Positions 43,552-53,037 of a stretch of DNA of 64,000 nt are shown piece after piece. The notes below the pieces were generated by a model. That model was not told where the DNA came from. It saw nothing but the letters and a program-made list of their open reading frames with translations, and ran no database searches. Made by a program: the position numbers and the translations under genes. The stretch comes from Bradyrhizobium jicamae (lineage in GTDB: Bacteria > Pseudomonadota > Alphaproteobacteria > Rhizobiales > Xanthobacteraceae), in NCBI RefSeq assembly GCF_018130695.1, contig NZ_JAFCJX010000007.1, forward strand, positions 62,001 through 126,000, in the 5' to 3' direction. Numbering within the stretch: position 1 is the stretch's first letter; every line of letters begins with the position of its first letter.

Positions 43552-44975
43552 TGATGCAGCCCACTGCGTCGGCGAGCGAGGTGGACGTCGCCTCGCGCAA
43601 TTTGGACGCTTTGGATCTGGGTGCCTCGAACGGCGCCTTGCATATTGACGGGACGGAAGCCGGCACGATGGCGATTTACGATTCCCCTTCCTCGATTTTC
43701 GCGCCGTGGCAGGACCGGCTGCGCCACGCGGCGATCATCCTGCTGGTCGCAGCGCTTGCGCTCAGCGTTACGGTGGCGCTCGGCGAACTGACCCTGGTGC
43801 GGGCCTGCGCCGTCTTCATCTCCATCGCGGCGGCGGCGATGGTGCCGTGGCGGCTGCATGACGCGGCGACCTCGCGCGAGGATGTCCGCGGCGTCAATCC
43901 GGTCGAGACCGCGGCCGTCTCGGCCGTCGTCGCCGGCATGCCGGATCCGGCCGTGCTGCTCGATCGCGCCGGCCGCGTCATCCATCTCAATGCGGCCGCA
44001 GCGCAGCTCGCGCCGGCGCTGCGCAAGAACGAGCTCGCGCAATTCGCGCTGCGCTCGCCCGAGATCATCACCGCGCTGCGCGAGGCGATCGCCTCGAGCG
44101 AGCCGCGCCGCGCCACCTATCTCGACCACGTGCCGGTCGATCGCTGGATGGAGCTGATCATCACGCCGGTGCCGGTGCCGACGCTGTTCGGCGGCACCGA
44201 CAAGTGCATGCTGATGACCTTCCACGACCAGACGCCGCTGCGCCGGGTCGAGGAGATGCGCGCCGACTTCGTCGCCAATGCCAGCCACGAGCTGCGCACG
44301 CCGCTGGCGGCGCTGTCCGGCTTCATCGACACGCTGCAGGGGCCGGCCAAGGAGGATGCGCGGGCGCGCGAGCGCTTCCTCGGCATCATGCACACCCAGG
44401 CCACCCGGATGGCGCGGCTGATCGACGATCTCTTGTCGCTGTCGCGGGTCGAGCTGTCGGCGCATGTGCGGCCGGACACCCAGATCGACATCGTCCCGAT
44501 CGTCCACCAGGTCGTGGATGGCCTCGAGGCGCTGGCCAGCGAGCGACAGGTCGAGATCGACATGGACCTGCCGGAGACCCCGGTTACCATCGCCGGCGAC
44601 CGCGAGGAGCTGTTGCGGCTGTTCGAGAACCTGATCGAGAACGCGCTCAAATACGGCGCCTCGGGTGGACGCGTCATCGTGTCGCTCACGCCGGGCGCGG
44701 CCGGAGGCGAGGGAGCCCAGGAAATCCGTATCATGGTACGGGATTTCGGCCCCGGCATCGCGCCCGAGCACCTGCCGCGGCTGACTGAACGCTTCTACCG
44801 GGTCGACGTCGGCGACAGCCGCAACCAGGGTGGAACCGGCCTCGGATTATCCTTGGTGAAACATATTCTTAACCGTCATCGCGGGCGTCTTCTGATCGAA
44901 AGCGTGCCCAATAATGGCGCCACGTTTACGGCCTGTTTTCCCCAGCCGAAGACCTTATTACCAGCGCAAAGCTGA
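43551..44975 (+). CDS. phoR: phosphate-regulon sensor histidine kinase PhoR
   Basis: A 474-residue sensor kinase. Two close N-terminal helices (residues about 59-98), a PAS-like region (AGMPDPAVLLDRAGRVIHLNAAAAQL), the dimerisation histidine FVANASHELRTPLAALSGF, and the ATP domain with NLIENALKYG, RDFGPGIAPEHLPRLTERFYRVD and GGTGLGLSLVKHI. The operon order phoR-pstS-pstC-pstA-pstB-phoU-phoB identifies it. The start could be either of two adjacent ATGs (43551, 43554). Confidence 0.92.
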   Translation: MMQPTASASEVDVASRNLDALDLGASNGALHIDGTEAGTMAIYDSPSSIFAPWQDRLRHAAIILLVAALALSVTVALGELTLVRACAVFISIAAAAMVPWRLHDAATSREDVRGVNPVETAAVSAVVAGMPDPAVLLDRAGRVIHLNAAAAQLAPALRKNELAQFALRSPEIITALREAIASSEPRRATYLDHVPVDRWMELIITPVPVPTLFGGTDKCMLMTFHDQTPLRRVEEMRADFVANASHELRTPLAALSGFIDTLQGPAKEDARARERFLGIMHTQATRMARLIDDLLSLSRVELSAHVRPDTQIDIVPIVHQVVDGLEALASERQVEIDMDLPETPVTIAGDREELLRLFENLIENALKYGASGGRVIVSLTPGAAGGEGAQEIRIMVRDFGPGIAPEHLPRLTERFYRVDVGDSRNQGGTGLGLSLVKHILNRHRGRLLIESVPNNGATFTACFPQPKTLLPAQS

Positions 44976-44995
44976 GTGATTTCAGATCTTTAAGT

Positions 44996-45013
44996 CTGTC
45001 ATCCAAGTGTCAT
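44996..45013 (+). promoter_or_regulatory. Pho box upstream of pstS
   Basis: CTGTCATCCAAGTGTCAT has the two seven-base direct repeats CTGTCAT and GTGTCAT separated by four bases, a near-perfect PhoB site. A TATAAA (45022-45027) lies eight bases after it, in the position expected for a -10 element in PhoB-activated promoters. It drives the pst operon when phosphate is low. Confidence 0.88.
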
Positions 45014-45110
45014 CCAACCTTTATAAAAGGGGCATCGACCGATCCTAGATGGACGGCGTGAGCGCGATCGGGCGCATTTGGCGCTTCGCTCACACGATGG
45101 AGACCACCCC

Positions 45111-46121
45111 ATGAATTTCATCAAAGCAATCGTCGCTGCCGGCATCGTGGCCGCTTCGACGTCGGCCTTCGCTGCCGATATCACCGGCGCCGGCGCCACC
45201 TTCCCCTTCCCGATCTATTCGAAGTGGGCTGACGCCTACAAGAAGGAGACCGGCAACGGCCTGAACTACCAGTCGATCGGCTCGGGCGCCGGCATCAAGC
45301 AGATCCAGGCCAAGACCGTGACCTTCGGCGCCACCGACGCGCCGCTCAAGCATGAGCAGCTCGAGAAGGACGGCCTCGTCCAGTGGCCAATGGTGATGGG
45401 CGCGATCGTGCCGGTCGTGAACCTCGAAGGCATCAAGCCGGGTGAGCTGGTGCTCTCGGGCGAAGTGCTCGGCGACATTTATCTCGGCAAGATCACCAAG
45501 TGGAATGACGCCGCGATCGCCAAGCTCAATCCCAGCCTGAAGCTGCCGACCGACGCGATCACCGTCGTGCGCCGCTCCGACGGTTCGGGCACCACCTTCA
45601 ACTTCACCGACTACCTCTCCAAGTCGAACGCCGACTGGAAGTCCAAGGTCGGTTCGGGCACCGCGGTCGAGTGGCCGGTCGGCGTCGGCGCCAAGGGCAA
45701 CGAAGGCGTTGCCGGCAACATCGGCCAGACCAAGAACGCCATTGGTTATGTCGAGTATGCCTACGCCAAGCAGAACAAGCTGACCTTCACCGCGCTGGTC
45801 AACAAGGCCGGCAAGACCGTGCAGCCGACCATGGCCGCCTTCCAGGCTGCCGCTGCGAATGCCGACTGGGCCAAGGCTCCCGGCTACTACGTGATCCTGA
45901 CCGACCAGCCGGGCGACGCCTCCTGGCCGATCACCGCCGCGACCTTCATCCTGATGCACAAGGACTCGACCGACAAGGCGGCCTCGCAGGAAGCCATCAA
46001 GTTCTTCAAGTACGCCTTCGAGAAGGGCGACAAGGCGGCCGAAGAGCTCGACTACATCCCGATGCCCGACTCGGTCGTCAAGATGATCGAGAAGACCTGG
46101 TCGGCCGACATCAAGAGCTAA
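45111..46121 (+). CDS. pstS: phosphate ABC transporter binding protein PstS
   Basis: A 336-residue periplasmic phosphate-binding protein. The signal peptide ends AFAAD (about residue 22), then [46 protein letters not shown] and [17 protein letters not shown], which are the phosphate contact segments. The ATG at 45111 follows a GGAGACC site. A strong hairpin terminator after it may make PstS more abundant than the transporter proteins. Confidence 0.95.
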   Translation: MNFIKAIVAAGIVAASTSAFAADITGAGATFPFPIYSKWADAYKKETGNGLNYQSIGSGAGIKQIQAKTVTFGATDAPLKHEQLEKDGLVQWPMVMGAIVPVVNLEGIKPGELVLSGEVLGDIYLGKITKWNDAAIAKLNPSLKLPTDAITVVRRSDGSGTTFNFTDYLSKSNADWKSKVGSGTAVEWPVGVGAKGNEGVAGNIGQTKNAIGYVEYAYAKQNKLTFTALVNKAGKTVQPTMAAFQAAAANADWAKAPGYYVILTDQPGDASWPITAATFILMHKDSTDKAASQEAIKFFKYAFEKGDKAAEELDYIPMPDSVVKMIEKTWSADIKS

Positions 46122-46140
46122 GTCCGACGTGACGCGACTT

Positions 46141-46168
46141 GCCTGCGCCGCAAGCGGCGCAGGCTTTT
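46141..46168 (+). terminator. hairpin between pstS and pstC
   Basis: GCCTGCGCCG (46141-46150) pairs with CGGCGCAGGC (46155-46164) over a four-base loop, followed by TTTTCC. A partial terminator here would favour PstS over the membrane components. Confidence 0.75.
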
Positions 46169-46322
46169 CCTTCCGGATCATCCCGCATCACAACAAGAAC
46201 GGGATTTCCGGATCTGGCACCGATCAGGCGCATCCGGCCTGACGCCGGAAAAACGTCAGTGACAATCGCTTCGGGGGCGTAGCGGTTTGAGTGGCCTTCA
46301 AGATAGAAAACAGGGGATTGGC

Positions 46323-47321
46323 GTGGCAGACATGGCTGTTCAGAGCGATGTGATGGAAGCCGCCGGACCTTACGATCGCGCCAAGGCGCTCAGCGCCTTC
46401 AAGCTCGGGGACGCCACCTTCTACTGGATCACCCGCATCTCGGCGATCTCGGTTCTCCTCATCCTGGGCGGCATCATCCTGTCGCTGATCGTCGGCGCCT
46501 GGCCGGCGATGAAGGAATACGGCCTTGCCTTCCTGTGGACGCAGCGCTGGGCGCCGTCCGCCGATCCGCCGGTGCTGGGCGCGCTCGGCCCGATCTACGG
46601 CACGCTGATCACCTCCGTCATTGCGATGCTGATCGCGATCCCCGTCGGCATCGGCATCGCGATATTCCTGACCGAGCTGTGCCCGCAATGGGCGCGCCGC
46701 CCGATCGGCATCGCGGTCGAGCTGTTGGCCGGCATTCCCTCGATCATCTACGGCATGTGGGGCTTCTTCGTCCTCGGCCCGTTCCTCGCCAACACCTTCC
46801 AGCCGTTCATGATCAGGATCTTCGACGGCGTGCCGGTGCTCGGCGCGGTGTTCGCCGGTCCCCCGTCCTATCTCAGCCTGTTCAACGCAGCCCTGATCCT
46901 CGCCATCATGGTGCTGCCCTTCATCACCGCGATCTCGGTCGACGTGTTCAAGACCGTGCCGCCGGTGCTGAAGGAAGCGGCCTACGGCATGGGCTGCACC
47001 ACCTGGGAAGTCGTCAAGAATGTCGTGATCCCCTACACCCGCGTCGGCGTGATCGGCGGCATCATGCTGGCGCTCGGACGCGCGCTCGGCGAGACCATGG
47101 CGGTGACCTTCATCATCGGAAATTCATTTCGAATTTCCTCCTCGATCTTCGCCCCGGGCACCACGATCTCGGCGGCGATCGCGAGCGAATTCGCCGAGAG
47201 CGACGGGCTGCACCAGTCCGGCCTGATCCTGCTCGGCCTGCTTCTCTTCGTGCTGACCTTCTTCGTACTCGCCGCAGCGCGGCTGATGCTGATGCGGCTC
47301 GAAACCAAGGCGGGGAAGTGA
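46323..47321 (+). CDS. pstC: phosphate ABC transporter permease PstC
   Basis: A 332-residue permease with about six helices and the EAA-type loop ([44 protein letters not shown]). I take the GTG at 46323 (VADMAVQ) because of the AGGGGATT site before it; the ATG at 46332 is the alternative. Together with PstA it forms the channel. PstA starts five bases after its stop. Confidence 0.9.
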   Translation: MADMAVQSDVMEAAGPYDRAKALSAFKLGDATFYWITRISAISVLLILGGIILSLIVGAWPAMKEYGLAFLWTQRWAPSADPPVLGALGPIYGTLITSVIAMLIAIPVGIGIAIFLTELCPQWARRPIGIAVELLAGIPSIIYGMWGFFVLGPFLANTFQPFMIRIFDGVPVLGAVFAGPPSYLSLFNAALILAIMVLPFITAISVDVFKTVPPVLKEAAYGMGCTTWEVVKNVVIPYTRVGVIGGIMLALGRALGETMAVTFIIGNSFRISSSIFAPGTTISAAIASEFAESDGLHQSGLILLGLLLFVLTFFVLAAARLMLMRLETKAGK

Positions 47322-47325
47322 CGCC

Positions 47326-48171
47326 ATGAACCCGATCTACAAATCCCGCCGCCGCAACGACATCATCATCCGCGCGCTGTGCTTCGGCGCCGCCGCGTTC
47401 GGCGTCACCTGGCTGGCGCTGATCCTGGCCACGCTGCTGATCAACGGCGTCTCCGGCCTGTCCGTGCAGCTGTTCACCCAGAACACGCCGCCGCCCGGCT
47501 CGACCGAAGGCGGGCTTCTGAACGCCATCGTCGGCTCCGTGATCATGACCGTGATCGGTGTCGGGATCGGCGCGCCGCTCGGCCTGTTCGCCGGCACGTA
47601 TCTGGCCGAATACGGCAAGCACGACAGGCTGACCTCGGTGATCCGCTTCATCAACGACATCCTGCTGTCGGCGCCCTCGATCATCATCGGCCTGTTCATC
47701 TATGGCGCTGTCGTGGTGCCGATGCGCGGCTTCTCGGCGATCGCCGGCAGCCTGGCGCTCGCCGTCATCGTGATCCCGGTCGTGCTGCGCACCACCGAGG
47801 ACATGCTGCTCTTGGTGCCCAATCCGCTGCGTGAGGCGGCGTCCGCGCTCGGCCTGCCGCGCTCGCTGGTGATCAAGCGGATCGCCTACCGTGCTGCGCG
47901 AAGTGGCCTGATCACCGGCGTGCTGCTGGCGACCGCCCGTGTCGCCGGCGAGACCGCGCCGCTGCTGTTCACTGCGCTGTCGAACCAGTTCTTCAGCCTT
48001 GGCCTGACCAAGACCATGGCCAACCTGCCTGTCACCATCAACAACTTCGTGCAGAGCCCCTACGCCTACTGGAAAGAGTTGGCCTGGAGCGGCGCGCTGC
48101 TGATCACCTTCACCGTGCTCGCCCTCAACATCGGCGCGCGCATCCTTGGTGCCGAAAGGGCCGCAAAATGA
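47326..48171 (+). CDS. pstA: phosphate ABC transporter permease PstA
   Basis: A 281-residue permease with six helices and the family segments [41 protein letters not shown] and [49 protein letters not shown]. It overlaps pstB by four bases (ATGA), so the genes are coupled. Confidence 0.94.
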   Translation: MNPIYKSRRRNDIIIRALCFGAAAFGVTWLALILATLLINGVSGLSVQLFTQNTPPPGSTEGGLLNAIVGSVIMTVIGVGIGAPLGLFAGTYLAEYGKHDRLTSVIRFINDILLSAPSIIIGLFIYGAVVVPMRGFSAIAGSLALAVIVIPVVLRTTEDMLLLVPNPLREAASALGLPRSLVIKRIAYRAARSGLITGVLLATARVAGETAPLLFTALSNQFFSLGLTKTMANLPVTINNFVQSPYAYWKELAWSGALLITFTVLALNIGARILGAERAAK

Positions 48172-48983
48172 CCGAGCTTTCTGTTTCGACCGTCGCGAGC
48201 CACGTTCCCCAGGTGCCGCTGCCGGAAGCGCCGCCGAAGGTCACCGCGCGCAACCTCAACTTCTATTACGGCGAGCACCACGCGCTGAAGAACATCAATC
48301 TGACGCTCGGCACCAACCGCGTCACTGCGTTCATCGGCCCGTCCGGTTGCGGCAAGTCGACCCTGCTGCGCATCTTCAACCGGATGTACGACCTCTATCC
48401 GGGCCAGCGCGCGGTCGGCCAATTGATGCTGGACCAGACCAACATCCTCGATCCCCGGCTCGACCTGAATCTGCTGCGCGCGCGCGTCGGCATGGTGTTC
48501 CAGAAGCCGACGCCGTTCCCGATGACGATCTACGAAAACATCGCCTTCGGCATCCGTCTCTATGAGAAGATCTCGAAGTCGGAGATGGACGACCGGGTCG
48601 AGAAGGCGCTGCGCGGCGGCGCGTTGTGGAACGAGGTCAAGGACAAGCTGAATGCGAGCGGCCTCTCGCTGTCCGGCGGCCAGCAGCAGCGTCTCTGCAT
48701 CGCCCGCACCGTGGCGGTGCGGCCCGAGGTGATCCTGTTCGACGAGCCCTGCTCGGCGCTCGATCCGATCTCGACCGCCAAGGTCGAGGAGCTGATCCAG
48801 GAGCTGTCCGAGGACTACACGATCGCGATCGTCACGCATAACATGCAGCAGGCGGCCCGCGTCTCCGATAAGACCGCCTTCATGTATCTGGGCGAGCTGA
48901 TCGAGTTCGACGACACCAACAAGATCTTCACGTCGCCGAGCGATCGGCGCACCCAGGATTACATCACCGGCCGGTTCGGTTGA
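48168..48983 (+). CDS. pstB: phosphate ABC transporter ATPase PstB
   Basis: A 271-residue ATPase: Walker [10 protein letters not shown], the PstB hallmark [23 protein letters not shown], signature [16 protein letters not shown], Walker [14 protein letters not shown], and the switch [14 protein letters not shown]. The N-terminal 25 residues before the ATPase core are Pro/Val-rich and variable. An R3 repeat separates it from phoU. Confidence 0.96.
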   Translation: MTELSVSTVASHVPQVPLPEAPPKVTARNLNFYYGEHHALKNINLTLGTNRVTAFIGPSGCGKSTLLRIFNRMYDLYPGQRAVGQLMLDQTNILDPRLDLNLLRARVGMVFQKPTPFPMTIYENIAFGIRLYEKISKSEMDDRVEKALRGGALWNEVKDKLNASGLSLSGGQQQRLCIARTVAVRPEVILFDEPCSALDPISTAKVEELIQELSEDYTIAIVTHNMQQAARVSDKTAFMYLGELIEFDDTNKIFTSPSDRRTQDYITGRFG

Positions 48984-49035
48984 GAGCATGATCCGGAAAA
49001 GTGGGTACCGGTTTTCCGACCAGATCATGCTCAAA
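48984..49035. repeat. intergenic palindromic repeat, family R3
   Basis: GAGCATGATCCGGAAAAGTG, ACCGGTTTTCCG and GATCATGCTC; one of two R3 copies flanking phoU. It lies between pstB and phoU, where it could modulate transcript stability or coupling. Confidence 0.88.
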
Positions 49036-49085
49036 CTGAAATGAGATCATGATCCAATATGGATCATGATGCTAGGAGACATAAG

Positions 49086-49802
49086 ATGGCTTCTGAACAT
49101 ACCGCCAAGGCATTCGACAGCGACCTGCAGGAACTGACCCGCCTGGTCGCCGAGATGGGCGGCCTCGTCGAGCGCATGATCACCGAATCCGTCGACGCGC
49201 TGATCCGCCGCGACGTCGCGCTCGGCAAGCGCGTCGTCGCCGCCGACATCGAGATCGACAGCCTGCAGCGTGTCATCGAGGAGCGCGCGGTGCTGACCAT
49301 CGCCCGCCGCCAGCCGATGGCGATCGATCTCCGCGAGATCGTCGGCGCCATGCGGGTTGCCACCGATCTGGAGCGGATCGGCGACCTCGCCAAGAACATG
49401 GGCAAGCGCGTCGCAGCGCTGGAGAGCGATTTCCAGCCGCTGAAGCTGATCCGCGGCCTCGAGCACATGACCGACCTCGTGCTGTCGCAGGTCAAGTCGG
49501 TGCTGGACGCCTATGCCGCGCACGATCTGCCGGCCGCGATGAACGTCTGGAAGGGCGACGAGGAGGTCGACGCGATCTGCACCTCGCTGTTCCGCGAGCT
49601 GCTCACCTATATGATGGAAGATCCGCGCAACATCTCGTTCTGCATCCATCTGATGTTCTGCGCCAAGAACATCGAGCGGATCGGCGACCACGCCACAAAT
49701 ATCGCCGAAACCGTGTTCTACATGATCGAGGGCCAGCAGATCACCGACAAGCGGCCGAAGGGCGACATGACGAACTTCGCGACGACGGTGCCTAACACCT
49801 GA
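49086..49802 (+). CDS. phoU: phosphate-signalling protein PhoU
   Basis: A 238-residue all-helical protein with two PhoU repeats (EMGGLVERMITESVDALIRRD, MRVATDLERIGDLAKNMGKRV, MFCAKNIERIGDHATNIAETV). PhoU couples the Pst transporter to PhoR so that phosphate sufficiency keeps PhoB inactive. The ATG at 49086 follows a GGAGAC site. It is flanked by two R3 repeats. Confidence 0.95.
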   Translation: MASEHTAKAFDSDLQELTRLVAEMGGLVERMITESVDALIRRDVALGKRVVAADIEIDSLQRVIEERAVLTIARRQPMAIDLREIVGAMRVATDLERIGDLAKNMGKRVAALESDFQPLKLIRGLEHMTDLVLSQVKSVLDAYAAHDLPAAMNVWKGDEEVDAICTSLFRELLTYMMEDPRNISFCIHLMFCAKNIERIGDHATNIAETVFYMIEGQQITDKRPKGDMTNFATTVPNT

Positions 49803-49853
49803 GCATGATCCGGAAAAGTGTGAAGCGGTTTTCCGACAAGATCATGCTCAAAT
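49803..49853. repeat. intergenic palindromic repeat, family R3
   Basis: AGCATGATCCGGAAAAGTG, GCGGTTTTCCG and GATCATGCTC arms between phoU and phoB, very close in sequence to the copy before phoU. Confidence 0.88.
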
Positions 49854-49916
49854 AGGACAAGGGCGTTTCGGTTTGCGTCAGGACAACAGGTCAAGACAGA
49901 GAGAGAAATTGGACCG

Positions 49917-50627
49917 ATGAGCGCACGCATTCTGGTGGTCGAAGACGAAGAAGCGCTGACGACGTTGTTGCGCTACAACCTCGATGCCGAAGGCTATGAC
50001 GTCGAAACCGTAGGCCGCGGCGACGATGCCGATACGCGGCTGAAGGAGCGGGTGCCCGATCTCGTGGTGCTCGACTGGATGCTGCCGGGGCTGTCGGGCA
50101 TCGAGCTGTGCCGCAGGCTCCGGGCCCGTCCCGAGACCAAGCAGCTGCCGATCATCATGCTGACCGCGCGCGGCGAGGAGAGCGAGCGGGTGCGGGGCCT
50201 TGCCACCGGCGCCGACGACTACATCGTGAAACCCTTCTCGGTGCCGGAGCTGCTGGCCCGCGTGAAGGGCCTCTTGCGGCGCGCCAGCCCCGAGCGGCTC
50301 GCCACCGTGCTGACCTATGGCGACATCGAGCTCGACCGCGAGAAGCGCCGCGTGGCGCGCTCGGGCCGGCCGATCGATCTCGGCCCGACCGAATATCGCC
50401 TGCTCGAATTCTTCCTCGAGCATCCCGGCCGCGTGTTCTCGCGCGAGCAGTTGCTCGACAGCGTCTGGGGCCGCGACATCTACATCGACGAGCGCACCGT
50501 CGACGTCCATATCGGCCGCCTCCGCAAGCTGCTCAACCCCGGCCGCGAGCAGGACCCGATCCGCACCGTCCGCGGCGCCGGCTACGCGCTGGACGACCGC
50601 TTCGCCAAGGCCGAGCCGCAGGCGTAG
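49917..50627 (+). CDS. phoB: phosphate-regulon response regulator PhoB
   Basis: A 236-residue OmpR-class response regulator. The receiver domain has VVEDEEALTTLL, VVLDWMLPGLSG (phosphorylated Asp 54), MLTARGEESERV and DYIVKPFSVPELLARV (Lys). The winged-helix domain has GPTEYRLLEFFLEHPGRVFSREQLLDSVWG and RTVDVHIGRLRKLL. It activates the Pho box upstream of pstS. This is the last gene of the set; the following region is a repeat. Confidence 0.95.
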   Translation: MSARILVVEDEEALTTLLRYNLDAEGYDVETVGRGDDADTRLKERVPDLVVLDWMLPGLSGIELCRRLRARPETKQLPIIMLTARGEESERVRGLATGADDYIVKPFSVPELLARVKGLLRRASPERLATVLTYGDIELDREKRRVARSGRPIDLGPTEYRLLEFFLEHPGRVFSREQLLDSVWGRDIYIDERTVDVHIGRLRKLLNPGREQDPIRTVRGAGYALDDRFAKAEPQA

Positions 50628-50656
50628 GGCACGTCAGCGTAACAAACGCAGTCGCG

Positions 50657-50746
50657 TAGCCCGGATGAAGCGTAGCGCAATCCGGGGGCCGCTTTCTCCG
50701 CATTGAGCACCGTCCCGGATTTCGCTTCGCTGCATCCGGGCTACAC
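50657..50746. repeat. intergenic palindromic repeat, family R6
   Basis: TAGCCCGGATGAAGCGTAGC and GCTTCGCTGCATCCGGGCTA are long inverted arms around CAATCCGGGGGC and CCCGGATTTCGC. It lies between convergent phoB and gcrA. Confidence 0.85.
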
Positions 50747-50752
50747 ATCCTC

Positions 50753-50795
50753 GCAAAAACACATCGGCCCCGCACGCAATCACGTACGGGGCCGA
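50753..50795 (-). terminator. Rho-independent terminator of gcrA
   Basis: On the minus strand TCGGCCCCG (complement of 50787-50795) pairs with CGGGGCCGA (complement of 50764-50772), followed by TGTGTTTTTGCG. It lies 23 bases past the gcrA stop codon. Confidence 0.82.
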
Positions 50796-50817
50796 ACGAT
50801 TTAGGAGAGCGGGTGCC

Positions 50818-51330
50818 TTACTTCAGCGTCGGCTTCGCCGCCGGACGCCGCCGGTCATTCGCCGGCTGGTAGGCGACGCGGGAGTGGTGGGCGCAATAGG
50901 GCAGGCCCGACAGCGCCTTGCCGCCGCAGAAGAAGAATTCCGGGCTCGAGGGATCGCCGACCGGCCAGTGGCAGGTGGCCTCGTTGAGCTCCAGCAGCGA
51001 CAGCCGCTGGCTCATCGGCACCACGTTGTCGAAGGCGACCGGATCCGGCTCCATCTCGACCTCGAAGGCGTGGGCCAGCGCGGTGTTGCCGCGCGACACC
51101 GGGCGCGAGACCCGCATCATCGGCTGCGCCGGGCGGGCCTTGCGCTGCCGCGGGGCAGCGGTCGCGGGGGCCTTGGCACGGCCGGAGAGGCCCAGCCGGT
51201 GCACTTTGCCGATCACGGCGTTCCGCGTCACATTGCCGAGTTCTGCGGCAATCTGGCTGGCTGAAAGCCCCTGTTCCCAGAGTTTCTTGAGCTGCTCGAC
51301 GCGATCGTCGGACCAGGTCAATACCGTCAT
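50818..51330 (-). CDS. gcrA: GcrA cell-cycle regulator
   Basis: A 170-residue DNA-binding cell-cycle regulator of alphaproteobacteria that works with the DNA methylase CcrM and sigma-70. The N-terminus is diagnostic: WSDDRVEQLKKLWEQGLSASQIAAELGNVTRNAVIGKVHRLGLSGR (HTH), then a Pro/Arg linker and a C-terminal domain with ATCHWPVGDP, FFFCGGKALSGLPYCAHHSRVAYQP. The start at 51330 (MTVLTWSDD) is the usual GcrA start; an ATG at 51354 would add eight residues. Confidence 0.92.
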   Translation of the reverse strand: MTVLTWSDDRVEQLKKLWEQGLSASQIAAELGNVTRNAVIGKVHRLGLSGRAKAPATAAPRQRKARPAQPMMRVSRPVSRGNTALAHAFEVEMEPDPVAFDNVVPMSQRLSLLELNEATCHWPVGDPSSPEFFFCGGKALSGLPYCAHHSRVAYQPANDRRRPAAKPTLK

Positions 51331-51672
51331 CGCTTTTATCCCTTCGCTTGGCACCGGCCAGTCACGGACGCGGCGCTGCGAGCCAAATCCTAGAAATCCT
51401 CAGCGCTCAGAATCCCTTAGCCCTCGCCGGTCGCGGAAATGCGCCCGAACGTTTACGCAATACTGAAGGCTACTTAGAGGGTTAAAACTGCCGCACGAGA
51501 TGTCGTACCCGACAGCCCAAACGCTACAATATGGCGTGACTCAGGCGCAAGAGTCCGCAGCTGTGCGTCCACATGTTCCCACACTTAAGCCTTGCAATTC
51601 GGCTTTTCCACCGCACCCGGAATGCTACGGATTGCGCTTTTCTCGCATCGCAGGAAGGCCGCTTCGTGGCGA
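51331..51672. other. region between gcrA and argD
   Basis: About 340 bases without a gene, moderately AT-rich near 51340-51560. It should contain the gcrA promoter, but I find no clear -35/-10 pair for it. The right end runs into the promoter and terminator before argD. Confidence 0.4.
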
Positions 51673-51700
51673 TTGACAGATACCCCCTGCCGCCTAGAAT
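51673..51700 (+). promoter_or_regulatory. strong sigma-70-type promoter upstream of argD
   Basis: TTGACA (51673-51678) and TAGAAT (51695-51700) with a 16-base spacer. The predicted start (about 51707) lies at the foot of a terminator-like hairpin, so transcripts either stop at once or read through to argD. Confidence 0.6.
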
Positions 51701-51707
51701 GACCCTC

Positions 51708-51742
51708 ACGTGCCGCCTCGCAAAGGCGGCACGTTTTGTTTT
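51708..51742 (+). terminator. terminator-like hairpin upstream of argD
   Basis: A perfect 11-bp stem, ACGTGCCGCCT (51708-51718) with AGGCGGCACGT (51724-51734), then TTTGTTTT. It is 86 bases before argD. It could be an attenuator, the end of a short RNA, or a 5' stabilising hairpin. Confidence 0.75.
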
Positions 51743-51828
51743 CCGATGCTGGCTGTTGCCGCGGCCGCGCCAATGCGCGCAGCAATTTCCAGCTTCCAAC
51801 CGCTCGTGCAACCTCAGCAGTGATCGCC

Positions 51829-53037
51829 ATGACCAACAGCGCCACCTCGCATCTGCTTCCCGTCTTCGCCCGGGTCGATCTCGGCTTCGAGCGCGGCGAG
51901 GGCGCCTGGCTGATCGCGACCAATGGCGAGCGCTATCTCGACTTCACCTCGGGTGTTGCCGTGAACGCGCTGGGGCATGCGCATCCGCACATGGTCAAGG
52001 CGTTGCAGGAGCAGGCGACCAGGCTCTGGCACATGTCGAACCTGTTCAAGAGCCCGGATGGCGAGAAGCTCGCCGCGCGGCTCTGCGAACAGAGCTTTGC
52101 CGACTATGTGTTCTTCTGCAATTCCGGCGCCGAGGCGATGGAGGGCGTGATCAAGCTGGTCCGCCATCATCACTTCTCGAAAGGCCATGGCGAGCGCTAC
52201 CGCATCATCACCTTCGAGGGCGCCTTCCACGGCCGCACCTTGGGCACGCTCGCCGCCACCGGCTCCGCCAAATATCTCGAGGGCTTCGGCCCGCCGATGG
52301 ACGGCTTCGACCAGGTCCCGCATGGCGACATCGAGGCCGTCAAGAAGGCGATCGGCCCGCACACCGCCGGCATCCTGATCGAGCCGGTGCAGGGCGAGGG
52401 CGGCGTGCGCTCGGCACCACAATCCTTCTTCAAGGCGCTGCGTGAGCTCTGCGACAAGCATGGCCTCCTGCTCGCCTTCGACGAGGTGCAGACCGGCATG
52501 GGCCGCACCGGCGATCTCTTTGCCTACAAGCGCACCGGCGTTGTTCCCGACGTGATGTCGCTGGCAAAGGCGCTCGGCGGCGGCTTCCCGATCGGCGCGG
52601 TGCTCGCCACCGCAGACGCCGCGGCCGGCATGGCGCCGGGCTCGCACGGCTCGACCTTCGGCGGCAATCCGCTCGCGGTCGCCGCTGCCAACGCCGTGCT
52701 CGACGTGATGCTGAAGCCCGGCTTCTTCGAGCACGTGCAGAAGATGTCGCTGCTCCTGAAGCAGAAGCTTGCTTCCGTCGTCGACCGTTATCCGTCGGTT
52801 CTGTCTGAGGTACGCGGCGAGGGCCTCTTGATCGGCGTCAAGGCCGTGGTGCCCTCGGGCGATCTCGTCGCCGCGCTACGCGAGCAGAAACTGCTCACCG
52901 TCGGCGCCGGCGACAATGTCGTGCGTTTCCTGGCGCCTTTGATCGTCACCGAGGCCGAGATCGAGCAGTCGATCGGCAGCCTCGAGCGCGCCTGCGCCGC
53001 GCTGTCGTCCGCGCAGCCGAAGAAGGCGGCGGGATGA
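51829..53037 (+). CDS. argD: acetylornithine aminotransferase
   Basis: A 402-residue class-III PLP aminotransferase making N-acetylornithine in arginine synthesis. It has [32 protein letters not shown] (phosphate pocket), the PLP-lysine segment [17 protein letters not shown] and [19 protein letters not shown]. The start at 51829 follows a weak site. It overlaps argF by four bases, so they form an operon. Confidence 0.94.
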   Translation: MTNSATSHLLPVFARVDLGFERGEGAWLIATNGERYLDFTSGVAVNALGHAHPHMVKALQEQATRLWHMSNLFKSPDGEKLAARLCEQSFADYVFFCNSGAEAMEGVIKLVRHHHFSKGHGERYRIITFEGAFHGRTLGTLAATGSAKYLEGFGPPMDGFDQVPHGDIEAVKKAIGPHTAGILIEPVQGEGGVRSAPQSFFKALRELCDKHGLLLAFDEVQTGMGRTGDLFAYKRTGVVPDVMSLAKALGGGFPIGAVLATADAAAGMAPGSHGSTFGGNPLAVAAANAVLDVMLKPGFFEHVQKMSLLLKQKLASVVDRYPSVLSEVRGEGLLIGVKAVVPSGDLVAALREQKLLTVGAGDNVVRFLAPLIVTEAEIEQSIGSLERACAALSSAQPKKAAG

